A stretch of DNA of 64,000 bases from Acidobacteriota bacterium (GCA_014584695.1 JACTMI010000032.1:1-64000), one strand, 5' to 3'. Shown: positions 34,427 to 44,150, counted from the first letter of the stretch. Made by a program: numbers and translations. The notes: generated by a model from the letters alone, not told the origin.

Positions 34427-36838
34427 ATGCGCCTGATCCGTGGTCCTCTGCTTTGGCTCGCCGGGCTCGGCGTCGCGGTGGCGATCACCGCCTGGGCTTA
34501 CCCGCGGGCGGTGCCCTTCTTCCCCGAAGGCTGGAAGGTCGCCCGCGAGGATGCCGAGGCGATCGCGCTCGAGCGCCTGCGCGACCTCGGGGAGCTGCCG
34601 GCCGCCCCCTACGTCGTGGTGCGCATGGACGAGGAGTTCTTCTTCGAGCGCCGCATGCTCGAAGCGCTCCGCCACACCTCGCGCGAGCAGCTGCGCGGCA
34701 CCGACGTCGCCCACCACGTGCTCTACTGGGAGGTGACGGTCTATCCCCAGGGGGCGCCGCCGGGAGAGTGGACCCACCAGGCGCGGATCGCCTTCGACGG
34801 TGACGTGCTCCTGCTGCGGCGCGGCTTTCCCAAGACCGAGCCGGGAGATCCGATCGCCGAGGAGGACGCCCGCCAGCGGGCTGGGGAGTTCCTGGCCGAG
34901 CAGGGCTTCGACCTCGGCCGCTACGAAGCCCCCGAGCTGCGCCGGGTCGACCTCGACCGCCGCACCGACCTCGTGCTGCGCTTCCGCGCCAAGGAGCGGG
35001 CGCTGGGCGAGGAGATCCGCTACGGCGTGGCTGTGACCTTCGCCGGCGACCAGCTCGCGGGTTACGCCCCTTGGCGCGAGGATCCGGGGGAAAAGGAGCT
35101 GCTGGCACTGCTCCAGCCGGTGACGCTGCTGGGCAACATCAGCTTCTTCTCGTCGTTCCTGGTGCTGCCGTTCGTCGCCGTTTTCTTCCTGAAGCGGTAT
35201 CACGCCGGCGAGATCGGCGTGCGGCGGGGGCTGCACATCTTCGCGCTGGTGCTGGTCCTCGCGGCGGTGGTGCTGGTCTTGACCGCGCGGCCCGCGACGC
35301 AGGGGCAGTACTGGGGCTCGCTCTCGCGCGCGCAGATCACCGTCATGTGGGGCTCCCAGCTGCTGCTGCTCTTCTACTTTCCGCTCGCGCTGTCCTCGTT
35401 CCTCTCCTGGTCGGTGGGGGAATCGTACTGCCGCGAGCGCTGGGCGCACAAGCTGGCGGCGTTCGACGCCCTCTTCCACGGCCAGTGGCGCAACCGGACG
35501 GTCGCCGGCGCCTCGCTGCGCGGCTACGCGGCGGGCTGGATGGTGGCGGCGGCGGTACTGCTGCTCCAGGTCCAGCTCGGCGAACGCGCCGATGCCTGGG
35601 GCTCGGCGGCCTTCCTGTTCGGACCGTTCTGGAACAACGGCCCCTGGCCGGGGCTGCTGGCGGTCTTCTTCTTCGCGAGCTTCTGCCTCTACACGACGCT
35701 TTTCGGCCGCCTCTTCCTGGTGTCGCTCCTGGCGCGCAAGGTCGGGCCCTGGATCGCCGGCGTGCTCGCGACGCTGCTGACCGGCTTGATCTTCTTCGCG
35801 CCGGTGACGCTGATCCCGCTCGAGTGGTCGGTGCCGATCTGGTTCGTGGTGGCCGGCTCGGCGGTGGTGCTCTTTCTCGCCTTCGATCTGCTGACCACGC
35901 TGATCGGGGCGCTCACCGCCCAACTCGTGCTCTCGACCTATCCGTTCTTGTTCGCGGTCAGCCCGTCGATCGAGCTGCAGGGCTGGATCGGGCTGCTCGC
36001 CGGAGCCGTGCCGCTGGCGATCTCGCTGCGCTACCTCGCCTCCGACCGGGTCTTCGTCTACCGCTACGAGGACGTGCCGCCGCACGTGCGCCGGATCGCC
36101 GAGCGCGAGCGCCAACGGGTCGAGCTCGAGACGGCGCGCAACATCCAGAGCTCGATCCTGCCCGAGCTGCCGCCGCAGCTGAACGGCATCGAGCTCGCCC
36201 ACACCTACCTGCCGGCCACCGAGGTGGGTGGCGACTTCTACGACGTCCTGGCGCTCGAGGACGGGCGCGTGGCGGTCGCGGTGGGGGACGTGGCCGGGCA
36301 CGGCGTCTCCTCGGGCCTGGTGATGTCGATGGCGAAATCGGCGCTGGCCGTGCAGGTGACCTTCGATCCCGAGGTGGCGGCGGTGTTCGCCACCCTCAAC
36401 CGGATGGTCTTCCAGAGCGCGCGCAAGCGGCTGATCGCGACGCTCTGCTACGCGGTGGTCGACCCGCGCCGCCACGAGATGCAGTTCGCCAGCGCCGGGC
36501 ATCTCTTCCCCTACCGGGTGACCCTCACCGGGCAGGTCGAGGCACTGGAGTCGGTCGCCTACCCGCTCGGCGTCCGCCCCTCGATCGAGGTCGTCCCGCG
36601 CACGGCCCGACTCGCCTCCGGGGACCTGCTCTTCCTGTGCAGCGACGGCGTGATCGAAGCGCGGCGGGAGGGCTCCGACGAGCACTTCGGCTTCGACCGG
36701 CTGGAGCGGCTGCTGGCGCGCTGGGCCGGCCACGCGGCGTCCACCCTGCGCGACCAGGTGCTCAAGGAGCTCCGCCTCTTCACCCAGGACGCCCCGCGCG
36801 ACGACGACCTGACCATCCTGGTCCTGCGCCTGCCCTGA
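34427..36838 (+). CDS. Polytopic-membrane SpoIIE-type serine phosphatase
   Basis: ATG 34427 follows GGAGG. The product has 803 residues. A signal anchor at about 5-25 is followed by a soluble, probably periplasmic, region to about 215 with repeated PepSY-like helices (AIALERLRDLGELP, DARQRAGEFLAEQGF). Eight or so membrane helices cover about 225-520. The PPM/SpoIIE domain spans about 560-803 with ETARNIQSSILPELPP, EVGGDFYDVLALEDG, VAVGDVAGHGVSSGLVMSM, LLFLCSDGVIEARRE and DDDLTILVLRLP. Metal-binding Asp residues are intact. It likely responds to an envelope signal by dephosphorylating a STAS-type protein. It is the second such enzyme in the window and has a different input domain. Confidence 0.9.
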   Translation: MRLIRGPLLWLAGLGVAVAITAWAYPRAVPFFPEGWKVAREDAEAIALERLRDLGELPAAPYVVVRMDEEFFFERRMLEALRHTSREQLRGTDVAHHVLYWEVTVYPQGAPPGEWTHQARIAFDGDVLLLRRGFPKTEPGDPIAEEDARQRAGEFLAEQGFDLGRYEAPELRRVDLDRRTDLVLRFRAKERALGEEIRYGVAVTFAGDQLAGYAPWREDPGEKELLALLQPVTLLGNISFFSSFLVLPFVAVFFLKRYHAGEIGVRRGLHIFALVLVLAAVVLVLTARPATQGQYWGSLSRAQITVMWGSQLLLLFYFPLALSSFLSWSVGESYCRERWAHKLAAFDALFHGQWRNRTVAGASLRGYAAGWMVAAAVLLLQVQLGERADAWGSAAFLFGPFWNNGPWPGLLAVFFFASFCLYTTLFGRLFLVSLLARKVGPWIAGVLATLLTGLIFFAPVTLIPLEWSVPIWFVVAGSAVVLFLAFDLLTTLIGALTAQLVLSTYPFLFAVSPSIELQGWIGLLAGAVPLAISLRYLASDRVFVYRYEDVPPHVRRIAERERQRVELETARNIQSSILPELPPQLNGIELAHTYLPATEVGGDFYDVLALEDGRVAVAVGDVAGHGVSSGLVMSMAKSALAVQVTFDPEVAAVFATLNRMVFQSARKRLIATLCYAVVDPRRHEMQFASAGHLFPYRVTLTGQVEALESVAYPLGVRPSIEVVPRTARLASGDLLFLCSDGVIEARREGSDEHFGFDRLERLLARWAGHAASTLRDQVLKELRLFTQDAPRDDDLTILVLRLP

Positions 36839-36897
36839 CCGGCCGCCCCTCAGCGCGGACCGCGCCGCGGGGCGGGGAGGGCCTGGCTCCGAGGCGA

Positions 36898-36903
36898 TAG
36901 ACT
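36898..36903 (+). promoter_or_regulatory. TAGACT box before sucC
   Basis: TAGACT lies 58 bases before the TTG start at 36962 and fits the -10 consensus seen upstream of several genes here. Confidence 0.35.
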
Positions 36904-36961
36904 CGGGCCGAAGGGGCCGCGTTGCCACGCCCCGTTCCGATCCAGCCGAAGGAGGGCCCGT

Positions 36962-38131
36962 TTGAAGATCCACGAGTTCCAGGCGAAGGAGATCCTGCGC
37001 CGCTACGGGGTCGCGACCCCGCGCGGGCGGGTGACGGACGACCCGGCCGAGGCGCGCCGGATCGCCGAGGAGATGGGCGGCAAGGCGGTGGTCAAGGCAC
37101 AGATCCACGCCGGCGGCCGCGGCAAGGGGGGCGGCGTCAAGCTCGGCAAGAGCCCCGACGAGGTGGAGGCGTACGCGCGGCAGATCCTCGGCATGCAGCT
37201 CGTCACCCACCAGACCGGCCCGGAGGGGCAGAAGGTCCAGAAGGTCCTGATCGAGGAGGCGGCCGAGATCGCGCGCGAGGTCTACGTCGCGGTGACGCTC
37301 GACCGCGCGGCCGGGCGCCCGGTGGTGATCGCTTCGGCGGCCGGCGGCATGGACATCGAGGAGGTGGCGGCCAAGGACCCCGCCGCCATCCACCGCGAGG
37401 GCTTCGACCCGCACCTCGGACTGCTGCCCTTCCAGGCGCGGCGGATCGCGCGCAAGCTCGGTTTTTCCGGCGACACCGCGGTCAAGGGGGCCAAGCTGGT
37501 CGCCGCCCTCTGCCAGGCCTACCTCGACACCGACGCCTCGCTGGCCGAGATCAACCCGCTGATGGTGACCGCGGCCGGTGACGTGGTGGCGCTCGACGCC
37601 AAGATCAACTTCGACGACAACGCGCTCTTCCGCCACAAGGACGTGGTCGCGATGCGCGACCTGGCCGAGGAGAACCCGCTCGAGGTCGAGGCCTCGAAGC
37701 ACAACCTGAACTACATCAAGCTGGACGGCGAGATCGGCTGCATGGTCAACGGCGCCGGGCTGGCGATGGCCACCATGGACATCATCAAGCTCTACGGTTC
37801 CGAGCCCGCCAACTTCCTCGACGTCGGCGGCTCGGCCTCGCAGGAGGCGGTCACCAACGCCTTCAAGATCCTGATCTCCGACCCCACCGTCAAGGCGGTG
37901 ATGATCAACATCTTCGGCGGCATCGCGCGCACCGACCGGATCGCGGCCGGCGTCGTCGCGGCGCTCGAGGAGCTGGGCGGCGTGCCGATCCCGGTGGTGG
38001 TGCGGCTCGAGGGCACCAACGTCGAGGAGGGGCGGCGCATCCTGCGCGAGAGCAAGTTCCATTTCCACGTCGCCGAGACGATGGCGGACGCCGCCGAGAA
38101 GGCGGTCGCGGCCGTGAAGGGAGCTGCCTGA
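36962..38131 (+). CDS. sucC: Succinate-CoA ligase, ADP/GDP-forming, beta subunit
   Basis: The 389-residue product starts at TTG 36962 with AAGGAGGG upstream. It begins [20 protein letters not shown] and has the ATP-grasp signature [20 protein letters not shown], the conserved [19 protein letters not shown] and [20 protein letters not shown]. With SucD it makes succinyl-CoA reversibly in the TCA cycle. Its stop overlaps the sucD start by one base. Confidence 0.97.
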   Translation: MKIHEFQAKEILRRYGVATPRGRVTDDPAEARRIAEEMGGKAVVKAQIHAGGRGKGGGVKLGKSPDEVEAYARQILGMQLVTHQTGPEGQKVQKVLIEEAAEIAREVYVAVTLDRAAGRPVVIASAAGGMDIEEVAAKDPAAIHREGFDPHLGLLPFQARRIARKLGFSGDTAVKGAKLVAALCQAYLDTDASLAEINPLMVTAAGDVVALDAKINFDDNALFRHKDVVAMRDLAEENPLEVEASKHNLNYIKLDGEIGCMVNGAGLAMATMDIIKLYGSEPANFLDVGGSASQEAVTNAFKILISDPTVKAVMINIFGGIARTDRIAAGVVAALEELGGVPIPVVVRLEGTNVEEGRRILRESKFHFHVAETMADAAEKAVAAVKGAA

Positions 38132-39000
38132 TGGCCATCTGGCTGAAGGAAGACTGCCGCCTGGTGGTGCAGGGAATCACCGGCAAGGAGGGGAAGTTCC
38201 ACGCGCTCGGCTGCCGCGACTACGGCACCCAGGTGGTGGCCGGCGTGACGCCGGGCAAGGGCGGCGAGACGGTCGAGGGGATCCCGGTGTTCGACTCGGT
38301 CGCCGAGGCGCGGCAGGCGACCGGCGCCAACGCAACCATGGTCTTCGTGCCGCCGCCGTTCGCGGCCGACGCGATCATGGAATCGGCCGACGCCGGCGTC
38401 GAGCTGATCGTCGCGATCACCGAGGGCGTGCCGGTCAACGACATGCTGCGCGCGCAGGCCTACCTCGCGGGGCGCGCGACCCGCTTGATCGGCCCCAACT
38501 GCCCGGGCATCATCTCGCCCGGCAAGGCGAAGATCGGCATCATGCCGGGACACATCCACCGCCCGGGCCGAGTCGGCGTGGTCTCGCGCTCGGGCACGCT
38601 GACCTACGAGGCGGTCTGGCAGCTCACCGGCCTCGGTCTCGGCCAGTCGACCTGCGTCGGCATCGGCGGCGATCCGGTCAATGGCACCAACTTCCTGGAC
38701 GTCCTCCAGGCCTTCGCGGCCGACCCGGAGACCGACGCGATCATCATGATCGGCGAGATCGGCGGCTCCGCGGAAGAGGAGGCGGCGGAGTGGGTGAAGG
38801 CCCACCTGCGCAAGCCGGTGGTCGGCTTCATCGCCGGCCGCACGGCGCCGCCCGGACGCCGCATGGGCCACGCCGGCGCGATCGTCTCCGGCGGCAAGGG
38901 CACCGCCGCCGCCAAGATGGAGGCGATGCGCGCGGCCGGCATCCACGTCTGCGAATCCCCCGCCGACCTGGGCACCGCGGTGGCGAAGGCGCTCGGCTAG
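38131..39000 (+). CDS. sucD: Succinate-CoA ligase alpha subunit
   Basis: The 289-residue product carries the CoA-binding Rossmann part ([20 protein letters not shown]), [20 protein letters not shown], and the active-site His region [18 protein letters not shown], where His is phosphorylated. It partners with sucC in one operon. Confidence 0.97.
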   Translation: MAIWLKEDCRLVVQGITGKEGKFHALGCRDYGTQVVAGVTPGKGGETVEGIPVFDSVAEARQATGANATMVFVPPPFAADAIMESADAGVELIVAITEGVPVNDMLRAQAYLAGRATRLIGPNCPGIISPGKAKIGIMPGHIHRPGRVGVVSRSGTLTYEAVWQLTGLGLGQSTCVGIGGDPVNGTNFLDVLQAFAADPETDAIIMIGEIGGSAEEEAAEWVKAHLRKPVVGFIAGRTAPPGRRMGHAGAIVSGGKGTAAAKMEAMRAAGIHVCESPADLGTAVAKALG

Positions 39001-39101
39001 CGCCCGCTCGCCCGACGCCCCGATCGCGCCGACAGCCGAGCGCCCGCCGGCCGGCCGGGCCCGCGGCGGTCTCGCCGCCGGGTCGGCCGAGGGGTTTGTT
39101 C

Positions 39102-39107
39102 TATGCT
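39102..39107 (+). promoter_or_regulatory. TATGCT -10-like box before the S51-like gene
   Basis: TATGCT ends seven bases before the ATG at 39115. The earlier ATG at 39103 lies inside this box, so 39115 is the better start and the message is probably leaderless. Confidence 0.35.
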
Positions 39108-39114
39108 GGCCGCG

Positions 39115-39786
39115 ATGTCCGACGGCGAGCGGCGAGGTTGGCTCTGCCTGCTGGGCGGCGGTGAGTTCTCCTTCGGCGAGACCGAGGAGCTCGACGACGC
39201 CTGGTTGATCAAGGCGCCCCCGGGGCCGATCGGCTTCGTGCCGGCGGCGTCGGGCAGCGCCGACTACGGGCGGCATTTCGCGGCCTACATGAAGGAGGCC
39301 TTCGACCGCGAGGTCGAGACCATCCCGATCTACCGGGATCGCGACGCGCGCCGGGGCCGCAACGCCGAGCGGATCCGGGCCTGCGCGGCGGTCTATCTCG
39401 GCGGCGGCGTGGCGGACCAGCTGATCGACGCTCTGGCCGGCAGCCCGGCACTCGAGGCGCTCGCCGGCCGGCTGACCGACGGCGGGGTCGTGGTGGCGAT
39501 CGCCGCCGCGGCCCAGGCTTGCGGGCCGGCCGCCCGCAGCGTCTTCGGCGGCAGGACGATCCCCGCGCTCGGCCTCATCGAGCGGGTGGTCGAGGCCAAC
39601 TTCGATCCGGCGCACGACCGGCGTTTCCGGCAGCTGGCGGCCGCGCCGGGGGCGCGCGGGGGCTGGGGGATTCCGGCGGAAGGAGCGCTCTTCCTCGGCC
39701 CCGGGGACGCGATCGAGACGGTCGGCCCGGTCTTCCGGCTCGACACGCCGGAAGGGGATCTGGCGGCGGTGGAGTCACCGTTCTGA
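39115..39786 (+). CDS. Peptidase-S51/cyanophycinase-like protein, probable pseudoenzyme
   Basis: The 223-residue product has the class-I amidotransferase-like fold of peptidase E and cyanophycinase: LLGGGEFSFGETEELDDAWL, IGFVPAASGSADYGRHFAAY and AAVYLGGGVADQLIDAL. However, the nucleophile elbow, normally G-T-S-A-G-A, reads VVVAIAAAAQACG, so the catalytic Ser is Ala. The later His-Phe motif reads VEANFDPAHDRRFRQL, with Asn for His. It is therefore unlikely to be a protease. It could bind a peptide or regulate. It sits between sucD and a peroxiredoxin gene. Confidence 0.75.
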   Translation: MSDGERRGWLCLLGGGEFSFGETEELDDAWLIKAPPGPIGFVPAASGSADYGRHFAAYMKEAFDREVETIPIYRDRDARRGRNAERIRACAAVYLGGGVADQLIDALAGSPALEALAGRLTDGGVVVAIAAAAQACGPAARSVFGGRTIPALGLIERVVEANFDPAHDRRFRQLAAAPGARGGWGIPAEGALFLGPGDAIETVGPVFRLDTPEGDLAAVESPF

Positions 39787-39854
39787 GCGCCCTGCCGCGG
39801 ACGTCCCGAACGGCGATCCCGACGTAGAAGAGAGGGACGAGGAGGTCGAGACCG

Positions 39855-40382
39855 ATGGTGCGAACCCGAGTGTTGACGCTGGCGATCTGCGGAGGTCTGA
39901 CGATGTTCGGATTCGGTGCGAAGGCGGAGGAGCTCGCCGAGGGGGCGAAGCTCCCGGCGGTCGCGGTGCAGGACCAGGACGGCCGGACGATCGATCTGGC
40001 GGCCGAAGGGGGCAAGGGGCTGACGCTGGTCTACTTCTATCCCAAGGCCGACACGCCCGGCTGCACCAAGCAGGCGTGCAGCCTGCGCGACTCCTACGCC
40101 AAGCTGACCGACACGGGGGTGCGCGTCTTCGGCGTCTCGACCGACGACGTGGCGGCGCAGAAGGCCTTCCAGCAGAAGTACCGGCTGCCGTTCACGCTGC
40201 TCGCCGACAGCGACAAGAAGGTGCTCGAGGCGTTCGGGGTCCCTTCGACTCTCGGCTTCGCCAAGCGGCAGGCGTTCCTGTTCCGGGACGGCGTGCTGGT
40301 CTGGCGAGACTTGACCGCCTCGACCGACCAGCAGGCGGCGGACGTGCTGGCGGCGATCCAGGAGCTGGGCGGCAAGGGCTGA
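39855..40382 (+). CDS. Secreted thiol peroxidase (Bcp/PrxQ-type peroxiredoxin)
   Basis: The 175-residue product has a signal peptide (TLAICGGLTMFGFGAKAE), so it should work in the periplasm; most Bcp enzymes are cytoplasmic. The active site is YFYPKADTPGCTKQACSLRD, with the peroxidatic Cys in PGCT and a resolving Cys five residues later in QAC. It reduces peroxides using a thioredoxin-like partner. A long hairpin pair follows the gene. Confidence 0.9.
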   Translation: MVRTRVLTLAICGGLTMFGFGAKAEELAEGAKLPAVAVQDQDGRTIDLAAEGGKGLTLVYFYPKADTPGCTKQACSLRDSYAKLTDTGVRVFGVSTDDVAAQKAFQQKYRLPFTLLADSDKKVLEAFGVPSTLGFAKRQAFLFRDGVLVWRDLTASTDQQAADVLAAIQELGGKG

Positions 40383-40477
40383 GCGCGCGGATAGTTCCTT
40401 CGCCACGCCCCCTCTCGGCCGTGGCTTCGGGCCTGGTTGCTGTGCGGTCCTCTTCGCGAGTGCGCCGGGGTCGCGGC

Positions 40478-40769
40478 AAAGAGCTCTTCTTTTCGCTTGC
40501 GGGGAACCCCACGGTTTGACTGGATTCTGAAGGCGTGGGGACCCCCCGCCGTCTGCGCGAAAAGGAGAGCTCTTCGCCACGCCCCCTCTCGGCCGTTGAG
40601 GATGAAGCAAGCGCAGTGCATCGCGCACTCTGAGCTTGCGGCCAACCTCCGATAGCGGCGGGGGAGCCTGTTCTCTCTCCGCGCAGACGGCGGGGGGTCC
40701 CCACGCCACCAGCATGAGATCAACCGTGGGGTTCCCCGCAAGCGGAGAGAGAACAGGCTTCCCCGCCGC
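40478..40769. repeat. Pair of long, mutually inverted hairpins between prx and ndk
   Basis: Hairpin 1 (40478-40574): AAAGAGCTCTTCTTTTCGC pairs with GCGCGAAAAGGAGAGCTCTT, and inside it GCGGGGAACCCCACG pairs with CGTGGGGACCCCCCGC. Hairpin 2 (40655-40769) has an outer arm pair around AGCCTGTTCTCTCTCCGC and GCGGAGAGAGAACAGGCT, and inside it the same core in reverse orientation. The loops (15 and 14 bases) differ while the stems are kept. A direct repeat, CTTCGCCACGCCCCCTCTCG, lies at 40400 and 40573. No gene lies between 40383 and 40912. Confidence 0.75.
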
Positions 40770-40912
40770 GGCGCCGGCCACCCACGAACCGGCGTGGCGC
40801 CCGAGCCCACACTCATCGTGATAGATTTCACGAGCTGAATCCGGACCCGGCCCAGTCCCCGCCAGCCCGGACACCAGAACGACAACTCGCTGGAATCTCT
40901 GGAGATATCGCC

Positions 40913-41335
<423 letters not shown>

Positions 41336-41392
41336 GATCAGCGCCGAGCACGCGGCACCGAGCACCCAGCGCCAGAGACAGGGAGGGGAGCC

Positions 41393-41665
41393 ATGTACCG
41401 TTCGCCGCACGCCGCGCCGCTGTCGACGGTCGCGGAGAGCCGCCGCGGCCGCACCGCCGGCCGCTTCTGCCGCGACTGCCTGAGCGTCTACCCACTGCAC
41501 GCCTCCCGCCACGGCGGCAAGCCGACCGACGGCCGTGACCACGTCGCGTCGCCCTGCGTCCACGAAGGCCGCCCCTTCACCGACGGCGCCCCCTGGTGGG
41601 AGCCCGCGGTCGAAATCCTCCCCGAGCCCCAGCCCAATCCCGAGCCCCTGGCCGCCGCCAACTGA
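41393..41665 (+). CDS. Conserved-looking 90-residue protein with CxxC and Pro-rich tail
   Basis: A strong ribosome site (GGGAGGGGAGCC) precedes the ATG. The protein has CRDCLSVYPLHASRHGG, then SPCVHEGRPFTDGAPWWEP, and ends PEPQPNPEP. Two or three Cys and several His could bind metal. No family is recognised. The strong ribosome site and regular codon use argue for a real gene. Confidence 0.65.
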   Translation: MYRSPHAAPLSTVAESRRGRTAGRFCRDCLSVYPLHASRHGGKPTDGRDHVASPCVHEGRPFTDGAPWWEPAVEILPEPQPNPEPLAAAN

Positions 41666-41760
41666 GCCCCGCGCTCCCCCGCCCGACCCCCCAGCGCGCC
41701 CCAGCGCTGCGGCGAGGAATCGAGAACAGAAGCAAGAAAGACAACCAGAAAAGAAGAAGA

Positions 41761-42263
41761 AGCTCCATAGAAGGGAGCGATCTTGACCGCCGTCACGGTG
41801 GTGGCGAGCTCGCCACAGCCGCCGCGTCGGTCACCCCCTTCAACAGAACGCTTTTGCTTTTCGCTCGAGCCGGCACAGCGGCCTCGACGAGCTCTCCGGT
41901 CCCCGCTGATCCATAGCGGAGTAGAAGCAGAAGCAGCGGCAGAAGAAGAAAAGGAAGAAGAGAGAGAAGCTCCATAGATGGGAGCGAGCTTGCCCGTCGT
42001 CACGGTGGCGGCGAGCTCGCCACGGCTGCTGCCCTGGTCACCCCCTTCAACAGAACGCTTTTGCTTTTCGCTCGAGCCGGCACGGCGGCCTGGACGAGCT
42101 CTCCGGTCCCCGCTGATCCATAGCGGAGTAGCAGCAGCAGCAGCACAAGAAAAGGGAGAAGAGAGAGAAGCTCCATAGATGGGAGCGACCTTGCCAGCCG
42201 TCACGGTGGTGCCGAGCTCGCCGCGGCCGCTGCGTCGGTCACCCCCTTCAACAGAACGCTTTT
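41761..42263. repeat. Inverted-repeat family, locus 5 (three tandem copies)
   Basis: Three copies with periods of 207 and 201 bases begin AGCTCCATAGAAGGGAGCG or AGCTCCATAGATGGGAGCG (41761, 41968, 42169). Each runs through CGTCACGGTGGTGGCGAGCT and ends with ACCCCCTTCAACAGAACGCT plus TTT (41833, 42040, 42241). That 23-mer is the exact reverse complement of the one at locus 1. Purine-rich tracts precede each copy. The region 41666-42383 has no supported gene. Confidence 0.8.
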
Positions 42264-42383
42264 GCCTTTCGTCTGCTGGCCCACCTGGGTCTTGCTGGTC
42301 TGCCGCGGGCGGGGGGCGGGGGGGGAGGGCGGGGCGGGAGCGTGGGCGAGGGCTGGGCAGCGGGGCGAGTGGGTGGCGCTGGG

Positions 42384-42722
42384 TCAGTCGCGGATGGCGC
42401 GCTCGAGCTCGCGGGTGACGGCGTCGATCTCGTCGAGGCTGGCCGCTTGCCAGGAGGTCGCGAAGCGTTCGCGCAGCAGGCGATTGAGGTCGGCGAGCGG
42501 GATCCGGCGGGCGGCGGCGGCGAGCTGGCGCCAGTCGAAGGCCAGCTCTTCGAGCTCGTCGAGCTCGGCCTCGGTGGCGTAGTCGTAGGCCGCGCGGGCG
42601 GCGTTGCCGTGTCGCGTCGCCGGCTCGGCGTCGAGGTAGGCGCCGAGGAAGAGCGCCAGCCGGGGCAGCTCCCGGGGGTCGATCCGGTCGAGCAGCGCGG
42701 CGGTTGCGGGGTCGCTGGTCAC
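42384..42722 (-). CDS. Hypothetical 112-residue helical protein
   Basis: GTG 42722 follows AAGGGA. The protein is acidic and mostly helical: PRLALFLGAYLDAEPATRHG, EAELDELEELAFDWRQLAAA and IDAVTRELERAIRD. It shows no signal peptide or known motif. Codon use resembles its neighbours, so it is probably real. It is divergent from the SRPBCC gene with about 100 bases between. Confidence 0.5.
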   Translation of the reverse strand: MTSDPATAALLDRIDPRELPRLALFLGAYLDAEPATRHGNAARAAYDYATEAELDELEELAFDWRQLAAAARRIPLADLNRLLRERFATSWQAASLDEIDAVTRELERAIRD

Positions 42723-42819
42723 CGTCCCTTCTTATCGCCTCCCGCGGCCCCGGGCAAGCCGAACGGCGGCTTTCCGCGTAGCTCTCGGTGCCCGGCAACG
42801 GGCCGACCGGGAGGACAGG

Positions 42820-43329
42820 ATGCGCATCTTCGAGCTCGACACCGAAATCTGGTTGCCCCGCCCCGTGGGGGAGGTCTTCGACTTCTTCGCCGACGCCCGC
42901 AACCTCGAGCGGCTCACGCCGCCTTGGCTGCACTTCGAGATCACCACCCCCGGCGAGATCGAGATGCGGGTCGGCGCGCGCATCGACTACCGGCTGCGCG
43001 TGCACGGTTTGCCGATCCGCTGGGCGAGCGAGATCACCCGCTGGCGGCCGCCGTTCGAGTTCGTCGACGTGCAGCGCCGCGGCCCCTACCGCTTCTGGCA
43101 TCACACCCACCGCTTCGAATCCCGCGACGGCGGCACCCTGGCGCGCGACCGGGTCCGCTACGCGGTCCCCGGCGGCGCGCTGGTCCACCGCCTGTTCGTA
43201 CGCCGCGACGTCGAAACGATCTTCGCCTTCCGCGCCGAGGCCCTGCGCCAGATCCTCGCCGCGCCGGTGACTCAGCTCGCGCCCGCCGGCGAGCGGCCTG
43301 GCCTACGGCTGATCTCGACCGGCCGCTGA
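42820..43329 (+). CDS. SRPBCC (START-like) ligand-binding protein
   Basis: The 169-residue protein begins ELDTEIWLPRPVGEVFDFFA followed by DARNLERLTPPWL, the typical start of cyclase/dehydrase-type SRPBCC folds. It also carries GARIDYRLRVHGLPIRWASE and FWHHTHRFESRDGGTL. These proteins hold a hydrophobic ligand. Neither the ligand nor a partner is known. Its end overlaps the convergent thioredoxin-fold gene by 27 bases. Confidence 0.85.
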   Translation: MRIFELDTEIWLPRPVGEVFDFFADARNLERLTPPWLHFEITTPGEIEMRVGARIDYRLRVHGLPIRWASEITRWRPPFEFVDVQRRGPYRFWHHTHRFESRDGGTLARDRVRYAVPGGALVHRLFVRRDVETIFAFRAEALRQILAAPVTQLAPAGERPGLRLISTGR

Positions 43330-43965
43330 GCTGGCCGGCGCGGCGGCGCGCTCGGCCGGCCGGAGGCTCGCGGCCTGGGCGGCGGCGGCGGCGGCTTCAG
43401 CGGCGCGCCACTTGGCGACGATCCGGTCGAACTGCGAGCGGGAGAATCCGAGCAGGACCTCGTCTTCGAAGGCGAGGACCGGCACCCCTCCCGAGGGCGC
43501 CAGCTCGAGCTGCCGACGCCGGGCCTCGGGATCGCTCTCGACGTCGCGCTCGTCGTAGCGGACGCCGCTCGCCGAGAGCGCTTCGCGCGCGGTGCGGCAG
43601 ACCGGGCACCAGGTCGTGGTGAAGAAGAGGACCGTCGGGTGACCGACATCGTCCGCGTGGGCGAAATCGGCGTCGGTGAGGCGGACGACCGGCGCGCTCG
43701 ACGCCGCGGGCGCGGCCGGCGGCGCGGCCGGGCGGTTGGCCTCGGCGGTGGCGTCGAGGTCGACCTCGGCGACCGGCAGCGCCGAGAGCGTGCCGTTCGC
43801 CAGGGTGAACACGACCCGCCGCTTCTCGACACTGGCCTCACCGCGGATCTCGAGCCGGCCGCCATCGCGCAGGACCAGCCACTCGGCGGCGGACGGACCG
43901 ACCGCGCCGAGCAGCGCGGCGAGCGCGCAGAGGGGTACCAAAGTCCTTCGGGGCGTCATCCGCAT
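43303..43965 (-). CDS. Secreted glutaredoxin/thioredoxin-fold protein
   Basis: ATG 43965 has GGGGGAG eight bases upstream. The 220-residue protein has a signal peptide ending VGPSAAEW. A short N-terminal beta domain (WLVLRDGGRLEIRGEASVEK) resembles DUF4124-type modules. Then comes a glutaredoxin-like fold with TVLFFTTTWCPVCRTAREAL (CPVC) and GGVPVLAFEDEVLLGFS. An Ala-rich tail follows. It is likely a periplasmic thiol-redox protein. Confidence 0.82.
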   Translation of the reverse strand: MRMTPRRTLVPLCALAALLGAVGPSAAEWLVLRDGGRLEIRGEASVEKRRVVFTLANGTLSALPVAEVDLDATAEANRPAAPPAAPAASSAPVVRLTDADFAHADDVGHPTVLFFTTTWCPVCRTAREALSASGVRYDERDVESDPEARRRQLELAPSGGVPVLAFEDEVLLGFSRSQFDRIVAKWRAAEAAAAAAQAASLRPAERAAAPASSAAGRDQP

Positions 43966-44150
43966 GCAGTTTACTCCCCCTTCCGCGCCGGCACGCCGCG
44001 CCGGCCGATGGTCGTGGTTTCGCGCCCGCCGCGACGGCGGGCGCCTCCCGTCGACGAGGGCGGGCGCGCGGTCGTCCGAGCGGTTCACCCGCTCGTGCCG
44101 CCGGTCGAGTGGCGTCAGCATCGATTCCTCGGCTCCTCGGCTCCTCGGCG

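Noticed and set aside
34304-38068. Minus-strand ORF of 1,254 codons opposite the second SpoIIE phosphatase and sucC.
   Set aside because: Composition is typical antisense of GC-rich coding sequence (His/Arg/Glu/Gln-rich), with no recognisable domain.
39103-39114. Earlier ATG for the S51-like gene.
   Set aside because: It lies inside the TATGCT promoter-like box and has no ribosome site; 39115 fits the family's N-terminus better.
42300-42345. G-rich stretch after locus 5 as a regulatory G-quadruplex.
   Set aside because: It lies in a non-coding gap with no linked promoter; in a 70% GC genome such stretches are expected by chance.
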